DNA of 64,000 nucleotides, taken from assembly GCA_025094145.1 (NCBI GenBank), contig JALLLS010000031.1:62001-126000 (forward strand), read 5' to 3'. Below the pieces are notes generated by a model. It was not told the DNA's origin, did no database searches, and saw nothing but the letters and a program-made list of their open reading frames with translations. The first letter of the stretch is position 1. Each line of letters opens with the position of its first letter. This DNA is from Spinellus fusiger. Lineage: Eukaryota; Mucoromycota; Mucoromycetes; Mucorales; Phycomycetaceae. A program made the position numbers and the translations under genes. This document shows, piece by piece, positions 1-11,120 of this stretch.

Positions 1-1050
1 AAGAAAGTATCAAAGTAAACAATATCATACTTCAATGTTATTTAAAGAGCCGTTGCTTTTACAGATAGTACACAGTTACTGATTGCAAACTCTGATAATT
101 TATTCAAGAGAAAACAACATTGTTTACATATTTACAAACACCAAAGTGTTGGGAATATTTGCTGTTATACAAATTATTCTTGCCTCTAAGGATTCTTACT
201 TCTCCTATACACCCTGTTTCAAAGGAGTTTAAGGGTGAGCAAAAACCACTCATAGAGCTTTAATTTGGGGTAATATCTTATTGATGGAGATATACAGAGT
301 CCTTAAGTAGGGCGTCCACTTTCACATGTAAATGTTTTAAGAAAAGATATGAGAATGTTTTATCTAAATACAAAAAGTAGATGATAAATAAACACAAGAT
401 AAAAGTAATGCGGATATTGATAACAGGTGCAACAAACAAACAAAACAATCAATCTCAGCAGCGACAAAAAAAAACTAACATAGAAAATAACAACACAGGG
501 GGAATCAAATAAAAAAAAGATAAATCTACTTTCTTATGCCTTGAAGTCTATGGTACTTGAATATTGGAATTGAATAATTACTTGGATCAGTCTTTTGCTT
601 ATTAATAATTAGAGAAAGTGTGCGTATGAAGCTATTAAAAGACTATGTCAATAACTTCTTGGTACTTCTATGAACCCCCTTTTCTCCCATTCATCTATTT
701 TTTATCAATGAAGATGGAAGCATCTAGCCTCTCTTCTTCACAGTACTTTTAAAAAAAACCTGTTGTCGGATGATCACTTGTCATAAATAGAAATACCAAT
801 CATCTCCATTGACAAAAAATACAAGTAACCAAAAGAGGACTATACTGTAGAAAAAGAGTCAATATTAACTCATAGTTCTAAAAGATAATAATTTACTAAC
901 AAGGGACTCTACATAGCTTTCAGTAGTAGATAGTGACGATGATAATAATAAGAAAAAGTGTAAAAGAAGTGAAAATACTAAATAATAAAGATTATACTCT
1001 CTCTCTCTCTCATCTCCCAACTGCCCTTACTCCATCTATAAATCCAAAGA
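1..1050. other. AT-rich non-coding stretch
   Basis: I see no supportable gene here. The DNA is strongly AT-rich, with A-tracts and short CT runs near 1000, and all open frames are short and low-complexity. It resembles the AT-rich, repeat-bearing background seen throughout the first 17 kb. Confidence 0.6.
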
Positions 1051-1059
1051 CCACCACCC

Positions 1060-1965
1060 ACAAAATGTCTAACTTCATATCAAACAACGGCAAAATATAC
1101 ATAAACTATATTCATAAAAGATCACCAAGTACTACTTCAAATGCCTTTTCTATCAAAAGGGCTATTATATACAAGGTCAATGGCATGATTACTTATTTGT
1201 TAATCTATAGGTCCATTGCTTGATGAATCAACATCAGACACCTCTGTTCCATCAACAGATGTCAAAAGAAGAAAAAGAAGAAAGCACTTTGGATGTTGAT
1301 AATATTCTTTTCAAAAAAGTTAAGATATTATCAACATATATCATCAATGATAAGGCTAGGATCTGTGAGCAATCTGAGGCCACCTTTTTGTTCAAGCATT
1401 TAATGCCAGTCATCAAAGAAGTTCTGTTGTCTGAAACAGGAGATAAGACCATCTATGCAGTGTAAGAATATATCCATATTTTACATAGATACATAATAAT
1501 AATATCCTTTTCTATCTCTAAAAACAGTATAGATAGGTCTATCAGTAACGGAAAGAGGCCCGACTTTATGCTGGGCACCACCACCACCAATAACAATAAT
1601 ATATTTGTATTTTTTGTCGAGGTCAAGAGACCCAACACCACAAGCTGCTACCAAGAGGAAGATGACTTCACAAAACTTCTAAAACAGATGAAGCTATCAA
1701 TAGATTCACAATTGTATCTAGGTGTGAAGGACCCCTTTTCTTTGGGCTTGCTTTTGAAAGGTATGCCTTAATTTTTCATATGTAAAAAATAATAATCATC
1801 TTATATAATTCAATAGGCCACAAGTGTTCCCTTTATAGGATGACACTTGTGGCAGATGGCATCTACTTGCCAGTGATGATAAAAAAAAGTTTTCTTTGGT
1901 TGAAGATCATTTTGACATGTTGAATCTTCCGTCAATGGTTGAAACATTTTTTTACATCAAGGTAC
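1060..1965 (+). pseudogene. Decayed multi-exon gene of an unrecognised family
   Basis: A chain of coding-like blocks on the plus strand can be followed. An N-terminal part is rich in basic residues (KRRKRRK near 1260-1290). It is followed by a block reading DVDNILFKKVKILSTYI (about 1290-1340), then a block containing FFVEVKRPN (about 1610-1640), and a last block with LVADGIYLPV and LNLPSMVETF (about 1845-1960). The blocks lie in different frames. Putative intron borders are near 1200 (TATAG acceptor) and 1760-1816, and a run of A near 1885 breaks the frame once more. The pattern SEAT...FVEVKRP...LVADGIY reminds me of lineage-expanded mucoralean hypothetical proteins, but I cannot name the family or a function. 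Because several frame changes are not explained by good introns, I call it a pseudogene; some breaks could be assembly errors in homopolymers. Confidence 0.45.
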
Positions 1966-2427
1966 ATCTGCATATAAGACACTTGCTGTATCAATGTGTG
2001 ATGACCTAATCTGAACACTCCTTTTTACACCATTTCCCCGCCATCAATATCACTCCTTTATTTCGCATTACTTCTATGTCACTGATCATACACTCCTTTA
2101 TTATTTGCATAGCATATGTCACTTAGTAATTGGATAGTACCATAGAAACATTCATATAAATACTTATCCAATTGTCATAATAAAATCCGCATTCTGATAT
2201 CTGTTATCAGCATATACTATCTACTATATCTTGTCTATTACGCACAACACCTAGTACCTTATCCCTACCTGTTTCCAGTGGTCCCTTACACAATGACATA
2301 CTAATATGCTTTGTAGACGGGATTTGATCATTTTAAAAAAAAATTAATTCAAAAATATCAAGAAAGCAAAAAAAAAGCCCAAAGGGAACTTATTCGTCCT
2401 TCGTTTGTGACAAAGTTCTTTTAATCC

Positions 2428-2668
2428 TGAAAGTTGTTGAAACGAGGACTGACAATGTGGTATTGCCCTCAAGAGCCACGCTTTTATTCTCCTATAAATA
2501 AAATAAAAAACTCTATCTTTACTACTTTATATCTTTCTAAGCTACGTGATAATATTCTATTTTCTTTCTTAAGGGTGGGTGATGTTCTTCGCAGAGTATC
2601 TAAAAAGGTTTTTCCACCAAGAGCGGGTTACTACCACATTGGAGGTCGGAGTGGAGGCAACGAAGATT
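2428..2668. repeat. MITE-like repeat, copy A
   Basis: This copy shares its layout with copy B just downstream: a GTTG(T/G)..AAAC..AATGTGGTATT left arm, then a CTTTATTCTCCT block, then a TATCTTTCTA block. The outer arms are inverted around CAATGTGGTA (left near 2450, complement near 2635). It carries no coding capacity and is a degenerate hairpin-type element. Confidence 0.5.
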
Positions 2669-2789
2669 GCTTTAGGAACGACATGCAATAAATATTTCTT
2701 TTGTAAAACAATTTATTTTTATTAAACTTTGGGCCGCACATTGTCGAGTAATGAGACTAGATTAAAAGTGTAAAGAGTAAGAAAGTATA

Positions 2790-3080
2790 CAGTCACACCC
2801 AATCAAGAAGTTGGCAAAACGAAGATGGAAAATGTGGTATTACTCTCAGAATCATGCTTTATTCTCCTTATAATTTTTTTAGATTTCTCTATTCTTTCCC
2901 CTTCATATCTTTCTAGCCTAAGCTTTATCATTCTATTTCTTCTATTTTTAAAAGGGCAAAGTTTATCTTAAATATAAACTTTTTAGAAAAGAAAACACTT
3001 ATTCAAATAAGTCTTTCAATCATGGGCGGGTGACTATCACATTTTTCATCTTTGTTTTGCCAACTTCCTTATTTAGAATA
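2790..3080. repeat. MITE-like repeat, copy B
   Basis: The left arm AAGTTGGCAAAACGAAGATG (near 2811) is repeated in inverted form at about 3040-3066 (CATCTTTGTTTTGCCAACTT), so the unit can fold into a long hairpin of roughly 250 bp. The left edge reads TA-CAGTCACACCCAAT, the same first 14 bases as the Tc1-type element beginning at 5557. It could therefore be a non-autonomous derivative mobilised by that transposase family. Confidence 0.6.
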
Positions 3081-3239
3081 TGAGACAAAATAGTAAAATT
3101 CAAATTAAAGCAATTGGCGATCTCTATTTAACCTATACCATTTACAGTTGCTTTATACAGTTCAAAGTGTTTTCTTTTTAATTTTGGGTGTGAGGTGCTA
3201 CTCGTGTATTGAACATTTTAGCCATTATTGAGAGCTTTG

Positions 3240-3735
3240 GGAAAAATTAAGATAAACACTTCAAATAAAAAAGTAGAAATGAAATGAAATGCAAGGAAAA
3301 AAGAAACAGAAAGATAAGAAAATAAAAAAACATCAAATGAGGGAGAAATGAAGAAAAATGAGTGATAATGGTAAATGATAGTTAAAAATAGACATCCAGA
3401 AAGGCCATAAAGTCAGCAAGGAAACCATGGCACCAAAAAGATAACCGTCATCCTGTGGCGATTCGAAATCCAACGAGGGATACTTAGAGCAACTCGGACA
3501 ATGCTGAGGACACAAATACAGCAACTACACTAGCAGCTTCTGGCTTTGCTAAACGGGTTAAGAATGGGTGGTAGAGGAGAGATCGGATGAGAAGTGAGGA
3601 TACAGCGTCTGTTGCTGCAGGAGTCTTTGCACTCTATGGCGGCGTTGGCGTTCCCGCTCAACACACCCATCAGCAGCCTCAATGATCAAGCTACCAGCTG
3701 ATGGCTCTACCCTAGTCTCGAGTAGACGTGGATCG
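3240..3735. repeat. Dispersed repeat R1, copy a
   Basis: About 490 bp here match 60785-61275 in the same orientation at roughly 80-85% identity by eye. The shared part runs from an A-rich segment with AAACAGAAAGATAAG-type sequence, through AGGCCATAAAGTCAGCAAGG and GCTTCTGGCTTTGCTAAACG, to the CTCGAGTAGA block. All frames carry stops in both copies. No terminal repeats were recognised. Class unknown. Confidence 0.65.
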
Positions 3736-3944
3736 ATTAGTGGCTTGCAGCAGTATTAACAAACTGGACCAATGATCCCACCATTTAACAAAATACTTAA
3801 CCGTGTATGGCAGAAGATTTAGACAATAGTCAATTGGATGAACGTCGTGTGGTGGTGCAAGAACTAGGAAGAACAAGAACATGGAGCGTTCATGGTCAAC
3901 GAATGTGCAAGTGAGAAAGTGGTCCCGATTGGGGAAAAAGTGTA

Positions 3945-5294
3945 CAGTGGCTTTCAGAATAATAAGGAAGTTTTTTCATGTCCCGGTATACTTCTGTAAT
4001 AGGAAATACTTATTCTTTGTAATAAAAACACACAGTAGAGACTTGTAAATTAGATGAAGTATAAAAAAGGTCAACAGGATAATAGATATAAGTTTATTGG
4101 GTGGGAACACCAAATATTAAGTGTTTCCACCCTTGACCTCTACCACAGCCCTACATCTCCGATGCATGCTGTTAATGAGGGTATCTGTGGTGTCCTTGGG
4201 AATATTCTCCCATTCTTCCAACAAGAGTACCTCCAAATCTTGAAGAGTACTTCTTGGGGTCATTTATTATTATTATTGATTTGTCAAGCTCCTCCCATAA
4301 ATGCTCTATGGGGCTGAGGTTGGGACTTTGTGAAGGCCACCCCTCCATAGTGGCAATGCTCTCCTGTGCCTTCCACAACCTGGACTCTCTACTCTTGTGG
4401 CATCTGGCATTGTCCTCTTGAAGAACATAACGTACCACTGGATTAAGTAACATGAGTTGAGCCAGCTCAGGGCAGCAGTTATTCTTTAAGATCTCAATGT
4501 ATCTTCTACTGTCTATACTGCCCTTCACGGGCACCAACCTTCCAACACCTTCACTAGAGAAGGAATCCCACAACATCATACTACCACCACCAAACTTCAT
4601 GGTGAGCTTGATGTTCTTTGGGAGAAGCCCCTTCTTCTTCTTGAGCACCACTCTGTTGCAGTTGTTGGTCCTCATCAACTGGTACTTTGACTCATCGAAC
4701 CAGATGACTTTCTTACAGTCTTCCTCAGTCCAATGGAGGTGGGTCTTAGCCCAAGCAAGTCTCAACTTCTTGTGTTTAATAGTGAGAGGAGGTTTATTAA
4801 CCACCTTGAAATAAAAAAGGCCAAGCTTCTTCATCAATTTTCTAAAAGTGTTCATGGACACTTGGGTGGTCATCTGCTTGCGAAGCTGATCCATTGTCTG
4901 GAATGAATCCTTTGCCACTTCGCGACTGACCTCTCTCTCGTCTCTATCATTAAGAATGGGCTTGCGCCTAGTGCTTTTCTTGGCCTTGAAGCAACCATTT
5001 TCCTTGTATCTCTTCACGATACGGGAAACAGACTGCTGACAAACTCCAAACCTAGCAGAAATGGCAACATGGCTGGTCCCATTAACAGTGGCCTCATGAG
5101 CGATGAGACAATGATTATAGTCGTCACTATTTCTTTTTCCTGTTGCCAAGAGGTTTTTTGGTTTGTTCGGTGGTGTTGGATGTAGTAGACATTAGAGTGT
5201 AAAAGCAATAAATGAAGAATATTTTTTAAAAAAAATTCAATGGGAAAACTATGGTATAAATTTGAAATGTCCCTTGTTTTATTGAAAGCCACTG
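3945..5294 (-). mobile_element. Tc1/mariner element 1, 1350 bp, TA-flanked
   Basis: Both ends carry the inverted repeat CAGTGGCTTTCA (left 3945, right complement ending 5294), each flanked by TA, the Tc1/mariner target. The single transposase gene fills the interior on the minus strand. The size and TA duplication fit a complete insertion. The two terminal repeats match over the first 12 bp and then only partly (shared GGGACAT further in). Confidence 0.9.
4117..5149 (-). pseudogene. Tc1-like DD(34)E transposase, one frameshift
   Basis: The first 300 or so residues read as an uninterrupted Tc1-type transposase. An N-terminal helix-turn-helix (AISARFGVCQQSVSRIVKRY) is followed by the catalytic triad: D in WFDESKYQ, D in LQEDNARCH and E in SPNLSPIEHLWEEL. 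Near 4268, after the codons for NDPKK, the frame slips by one base. The neighbouring frame continues with STLQDLEVLLLEEWENI and RCRAVVEVKGGNT, stopping at 4117; this is the usual Tc1 C-terminus. The element is thus almost intact but frameshifted behind the catalytic glutamate. The start at 5149 is the first ATG inside the left repeat boundary. Confidence 0.88.
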
Positions 5295-5556
5295 TATTCC
5301 ACCACTCTTTTAGAATGAACATGAGACAAGATATTTGATGACATAGAATATCAGTGACGTGAATTATTAGATATGCTTGGCTATCAATATCAATATCAGA
5401 CTTTTTTTATCTTGATTCTATTTTGTGCCTTTTCTTTTTACAATATGTATCGCTACAATGGGCTGGCTTTATTGTCTGTGTTTCCCTCAACGGATCTTGC
5501 AGATGATGAAAACCGGCGTGATGTTCTCTTGAGGCATTGTGTTTCTATATGAAATA

Positions 5557-6902
5557 CAGTCACACCCAATTGAATTTAATACTTTTGAAAATGAATTTCA
5601 GGACGAAATATTTAGGATATGTTCAACATCAAATAAAACACTTTGCATTTGATTTAGAAGCTTCATACTTAAGCTCAACAAAGCTTAATATCTTTAATTA
5701 TAGAAAATAAAATAATAATAATATAATTAATATGTTGTATGGCCTCCTTTGGCATCAATGACAGCCTGGTATCTGTTGGTCATACTTTGAACTAATCGTT
5801 GTGCAAGTTCAACACCAACCTTCTCCAACTCTTCTGCAAGTAGAGCCTTTAAACATTCAATATTAGTAATAGATACTCTCCTTTCTTCAATTGGTCTTTC
5901 CAAGGCCCACCAGACGTGTTCAATTGGGTTCAAGTATAGTATTTGTGTGTGATAGTGCTCAAAGCTCTAAATTTGATATATCTTTTTTCACCACCTGGTA
6001 TAGCCCCCAGCATGACAACCAGCATCATCTTCTTGGAATATGAAGTCCTTGTCTTTTTTCTCATTCAATTCAATGAACCATGACAGAAATTTTCCTGCCA
6101 AAATGTTGAGATATATGTTCTGATTTACAGTGCCATCAATAAAGACCAAAGGCCCAAATCCACCCGCCCAGAAACAGCTCCAGATCATTATGCCACCTTT
6201 CCCTTATTTTAGTTGTAGTTACACTATGAACAGCCTTATACCTCTTTCTCTCTGATCTTTCGAATCACTTTGGTTCTTCCCTGGTAACTCTCTACTTCAA
6301 ACCGTGACTCATCAGACCATACAACGCGTCTCCAGTCTTCAGGAGTCCAATTGACCCGTTCCTTCGCCCAACGAAGTTTTTTTATTCATGTTTTCTTCAG
6401 ATAACCTTGGGTTGTGTGCTTTAAAATGATAATCATACCCAACCTGGTGGATATGTCTGATAAATGTTGCTCTACAGATGATTATCCCATGTGCCTTAAG
6501 TTCCAAATTTATATAGTTATAGGAAGCAAATGGGTTGCCTCTTGGAATGACCTCAAGTCGCCTGAGATCTCTCTCGTTTAATTTTTTGGTGCAATATAAC
6601 TAGGTCTTGGTAGAGGTGTATCAGTAGTCTTGATTCTACTAATGATATTATGGACAGTAGACTTTCTAATGCCAACGACCTTTGAAATGCTACCCATGGA
6701 GTAATTTCCTTTTTCTAAGCCAGTAAACACCCTACTACTCTCTTTTCTTCAAGCTTATTATAAACTTTAGAGTTTCTAGTTGAGGATTCTGCGTTTGACA
6801 TTTGAGATTGATGAACGGAATTTGATTCTGTGGTAAAAAGAAGAATCATGTTTAAAAATGTATAAATTATGGGGTCGTATACTTTCTAATGTTGTGTGGC
6901 TG
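5557..6902 (-). mobile_element. Tc1/mariner element 2, degenerate, 1346 bp
   Basis: The ends are TA-CAGTCACACCCAA (5557) and, on the complement, CAGCCACACAACA ending at 6902, again TA-flanked. Inside, the minus strand encodes a broken transposase. Size and ends match a full-length Tc1-type insertion, from a family different from element 1. A relative of this family ends at 50218. Confidence 0.85.
5727..6810 (-). pseudogene. Broken Tc1-like transposase
   Basis: Recognisable pieces in order on the minus strand: an HTH block ending VGIRKSTVHNIISRI (about 6650), a block with NPFASYN (about 6530), MIWSCFWAGGFGPLV and FIFQEDDAGCHAGG with the second catalytic Asp (6188-6000), and NPIEHVWWALE with the catalytic Glu, ending RYQAVIDAKGG (5933-5727). 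Several stop codons and frame changes separate them, so no functional protein can be made. Confidence 0.85.
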
Positions 6903-7255
6903 TATTCTTCATTGATATTCTGTAAGATAGATCTATGCTATTACTTTATTCTATTTATCTATCTTATCAAAGAATCTCATCTTGAATATTGATTATCATT
7001 TTCAATATAATCGTGTACTAAATTTATTATTAAACATTTTATTCAATAGGTAAGCCGACTTTTTTTATAGAGATAGGTGCGGGTTTGTGGGTCTTTTCAG
7101 GGCTTCTTCAGGGTTCTTTGAGGGGATTAAAAAGTTTTTTTTTCTGTTATGTTTTATTAATTATATTTATTCAGTAAAGAAAAGCGACTAAATATTTTAA
7201 CGTTTCATTACGATTTCAGGATCTACACGATAAATACATTGACCCATTGTCTTTA

Positions 7256-7904
7256 TTTAGTATAATATATTAAATATATTATGATAGCTTGTCCTTCCCT
7301 CGTTTATGGTGATTGTCCCACATAATAGATGGCTGATTTTCTGCCTTTTTCTGAGGCGCCCTACACTTTCTGTGTGTCTTGTCCATACCTCTCGCTCAAT
7401 GGGCGTTAAAATACAATCTACAATAGTATGATAGCCTTTCAGATTTATAAAATACCCAAACATACAAGTGTCAGTAAAATAGTCTTGGTGTATTCTATCT
7501 TTTAATAAATACGAGATCAACTCCATACAAAAAAAAAAGAAAAGACTCTTTTAAACTTCCGTCTGCTTCAATGGATCATTCCAATATTGGTTGGCGCTGT
7601 ATGCTTCTCAAAGTCTTTTTTCTTTATAAACTCATTTGATGCAAAGTGTATCATTATGATGATGTGCACTAGTTCCAAAAGGTAATGTTGCGTTTCATGG
7701 AATTTCATAATACAATTTATACACAGATGTGCTAAGTACATGCGACATTGCCTCTTGGAACTGGTATACATAATTTGCATTACACAAATTACAAGGACCT
7801 TTTACTTTACCATTTTTCCTTAATCGCTTAATACTAAAGTGACCAACATTAAAGAATCGGGACAATTCAAATTGCAGGATATCTTCATACCAAAAATAAC
7901 ACAT
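7256..7904 (-). other. Possible retroelement-like coding relic
   Basis: Minus-strand blocks include a CNLCN motif followed about 13 residues later by a His (near 7760) and a basic stretch RLRKRQKISHL (near 7340). Their order resembles the C-terminal tail of non-LTR retrotransposon proteins, which carry a CxxC-H-C element. The evidence is weak, and frames are broken at about 7600 and 7530. Confidence 0.2.
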
Positions 7905-7929
7905 ACTATTTTTTCTTTCTTATTTCCAG

Positions 7930-8970
7930 ACACTGCAAACATCTTCACCAAGACCTCCGAGATGTATGAGAAAGTACACCAGTATTAAGACTAGATGAGT
8001 CATTCTTCACCAGGTGTTGAACCTAAACTCCACCCAAGCCGAGGCATCTCGCATGTTCAACGTGCCTACTACCACTGCATGGAACATCTTGAAGCATTTC
8101 AAAAAGACAGGCTTGGTGGTACACTCACTCAAGAGTGACTGTAAGAGAAGGTTGGATGACAGGGCTTTCTGGTAGTTCAAAAGGACAGTGGTTAGTGATT
8201 CCTATCAGACCAAGGAGGTCATCATGACAGACATGACTATTACGGTTTCAAGACCAACTTTGAAGAGGTATCTTGATAAAACGGGGTTCCATTTATTCAG
8301 TCCAGTGATAAATCCTGTTATTACAGAGAAGAACATGGAGGCAAGACTCCAGTGGGCCTATGAGTATGTGAATTGGATATACATGCAATGATGTGAAGTT
8401 GTCTGATCTGATGAGTCCAGAGTGGAGCTGATGAGCTATGACAAAGGTATACAGGTCATCATACAGTAGGATAAGACCCTTCATCTCAAGAATGTCTTGG
8501 AGACAAGAAGGTTTGGAGGTGGTGGGGTGATGGTATGGGGCTGTTTTAGTGGGGAGGATGTTGAGAGATGGATCATAGTGAAGGGTAGGATAAACTCCAA
8601 CAAGTACATTGATGTCTTGGGAGTAGCTTACTGCCATGAATTCGAGCATTTCTCTCTCATATAAACCCCGGAGTCAGCTACTGACTATAGGAGAACAATG
8701 CTGGACATCATAAGATCAAGACAACTCAATGAGAGAGTAGTGAATGGTATAGTAGTGACTCTTTACTGGCCCTTAAAACACTGATCTCAATCCAATGGAG
8801 TATGTGTGGACTTGATTGAATATCATCAGGAAGAGCATAAAGTATTCTACCAGACATAAGTTGGAGGCTGTTGTGGTGCTGGAATGGGGTAAGATATCGA
8901 AGGAAGTGACAGATACCCTCATTGCCAGCATGGGGTAGAGATGCCAAGGGTGGCCATAGCAGCTATTGGT
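7930..8970 (+). pseudogene. Third Tc1-like transposase relic
   Basis: Plus-strand pieces in transposase order: TQAEASRMFNVPTTTAWNIL (HTH, about 8040), TVSRPTLKRYLDKTGFH (about 8240), SDESRVELM with the first catalytic Asp (about 8415), and GGGGVMVWGCFSGEDVER (about 8518). The relic ends near a PHCQHGVEM segment. At least six stops or frame changes interrupt it. The sequence differs from elements 1 and 2, so it is a third family. I could not find its terminal repeats. Confidence 0.8.
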
Positions 8971-10334
8971 TAACCTTACAACAAAACAACTTTTATGTAT
9001 TATCAACACTACTATCTTTATGTATTGAACGTTTTATGTCTTTAGCTAATGAATTCATAAAGCCATTACACTATGAAGATAAACTAGAAAACTAAAAAAG
9101 GAAATCTACATTTGAAAAAATCCTATTTCTTTTGGTCACTTTGATTCACAAATATGAAAATATAGCATTTAATCTACATTATTTCTATAAATATTTACTA
9201 GACAGCAATAAAAGTACATTTATTCTCAATATTGGAATCGCCTGTTTTCCTTACAGTTATTCGGCGCTATGGAATTAAGATTGAGCAGTGTTTAGAGTCA
9301 CACATCATACAGTATCTACAAGGTGGCTTTCACTAATAAGCTCTGAAACATACAAGGCGTTGTCCTCATTCTCTTCATGTATTGTCTGACCCATAGCTCA
9401 TCTTTATTGCCTTTTAGTGGAACAAACATGCTGTCCACACTCAGTGACACCAGCTTTCTTTGTGTATTATTTGATGTCATTTATTATATTATGTAAATTG
9501 CCGCATGAAATAATAAAATAATGAAATTGATTTACAATTAAGCTTTATATCTCAAGAAAAGAGTCTGCATGTTAGTAGTTTATCCTTCTATATAATAAAT
9601 AGATGCAATAGATTACTTGTTTAGATTATCTGGGAAGATTGGAATAGAAGATAGTGAAATTATTGTCCAGAAACAGCTTAAAGATCTACTCACAAAATCT
9701 AAAGAATTCTATTGCAGGAAAGTGTCTACGATGAAATAATGCTTTTTTTTGAGCTAATAGTTCTGCTTAGTTACTTCTATTGGATAGTTTATCTGCCAGC
9801 CATCAGAGTTTTATAAAATAACTTTAGCACGCTGATTCAATAAAGATAAAACATATTGCATTATATTAAGCGGTACTTGGTAGATTACATCAGCTAAATC
9901 ATGCAGATGTGTATGGCTTATGCTTTCTTATCTATTTGAATTCATAGAAATATATTTTCATTTCTTTCTTTCTTTCCTTTTGAGATAAACAATAACAGAT
10001 ATGAGTACCTTGAATAAAAGAAATAGAGAAGACCCAAGTCTAACTTTAATACGTGCATGTCCAATGAAAATATAAACAATTCTGATAAATAAACACCACT
10101 GGAATACTTTTCCAGTGTAAATAAGTCAGTTATGGACAAACATTTCTCCACTGCTTTGTAAGCCAATAAAAACAAGGAAGAAGGTGTGTAATTTACTGGG
10201 GTTGAATACCTCCTATAATGGAGATCTTCAATACTATTATCAGCCACATGTTGAGTTTTTTTTTTTTTTAAATACTTGAACAATAAAATGCGGGATATCA
10301 ATAGATAAAGTCAACTCGTTATGTTTTTTTGACC

Positions 10335-10364
10335 TTGTCGGTTCGACTCCGGTCGGTAACATTT
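10335..10364 (+). other. tRNA 3'-half-like fragment (B-box)
   Basis: The segment GTCGGTTCGACTCCGGT has the form of a T-arm, with TTCGACT as loop and G-U-tolerant 5-bp stems, and GGTTCGACTCC is a good pol III B-box. No matching acceptor or D-arm lies in the 70 bp upstream, so this is not a tRNA gene. It may be a tRNA fragment or part of a tRNA-derived SINE. Confidence 0.3.
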
Positions 10365-10984
10365 GACATCTTTGTATTCTGCACCCACCAAATATATTTG
10401 TTTGGACTAAGCTTTATCTTGTATTTGTTAAATATCAATAGTCCAAGTCGATTGAGATTCACCTTAAAAAAAGATATAAATTTTCTAAATTTATAACAAT
10501 AGACTTTAATGATAAACTACTTTAAGTGGAGGTTTGCCAGCACAATAAACATAACTATAGATTACCAAGTTTACTACTTGCGGCACTCAAGTGTCTTGTT
10601 GCACTTCTCATCTTTCGTGTCACTGTGCTCCTATAGAAATTATTCTTTCCTTACTTGTATTTCAAAGGCTGTATCATGATATAGCCCTCAAATGGATTGA
10701 GCGTAAGTGTACATGATGTTAGTATGACCTATGTTCTTGATGCATACCTGTATTTACATTGCTAATGATGCGTAGAAGTTGAATGTTTAGTAATCTTAAG
10801 AAGTCGGGCCTCTGTCCAACTTGAACTGGCTTACTGACTGGCAAGTACTTAACCTCACCTTATCGGCAATCTAAATAAAGATTCAGTGAATATTCACTTT
10901 TTCATTATTATGGACATATCTTTGAGAGGCTTATTTCTTAATTGAACTTATTGAAAGATGGGGTTAAGATATAGTGCCTTGACC

Positions 10985-11120
10985 TATCATCAGACGATTT
11001 CTTTTTAATATAATAAAATAAGACACTTCACAATAATGGGTAGACAAAAGCACAAGAGTGTCTAAAGACGTGTCTTGTATCTTGGATGCATTTTGAGCTG
11101 ACAAGGTGAATAACACCAAC
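10985..11120. repeat. Dispersed repeat R2, copy 1
   Basis: It contains AATAAGACACTTCACAA, AGACAAAAGCA and TCTTGGATG in the same order as copies near 59940 and, more diverged, 54075. It is non-coding in all frames and its borders are uncertain. Confidence 0.45.
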
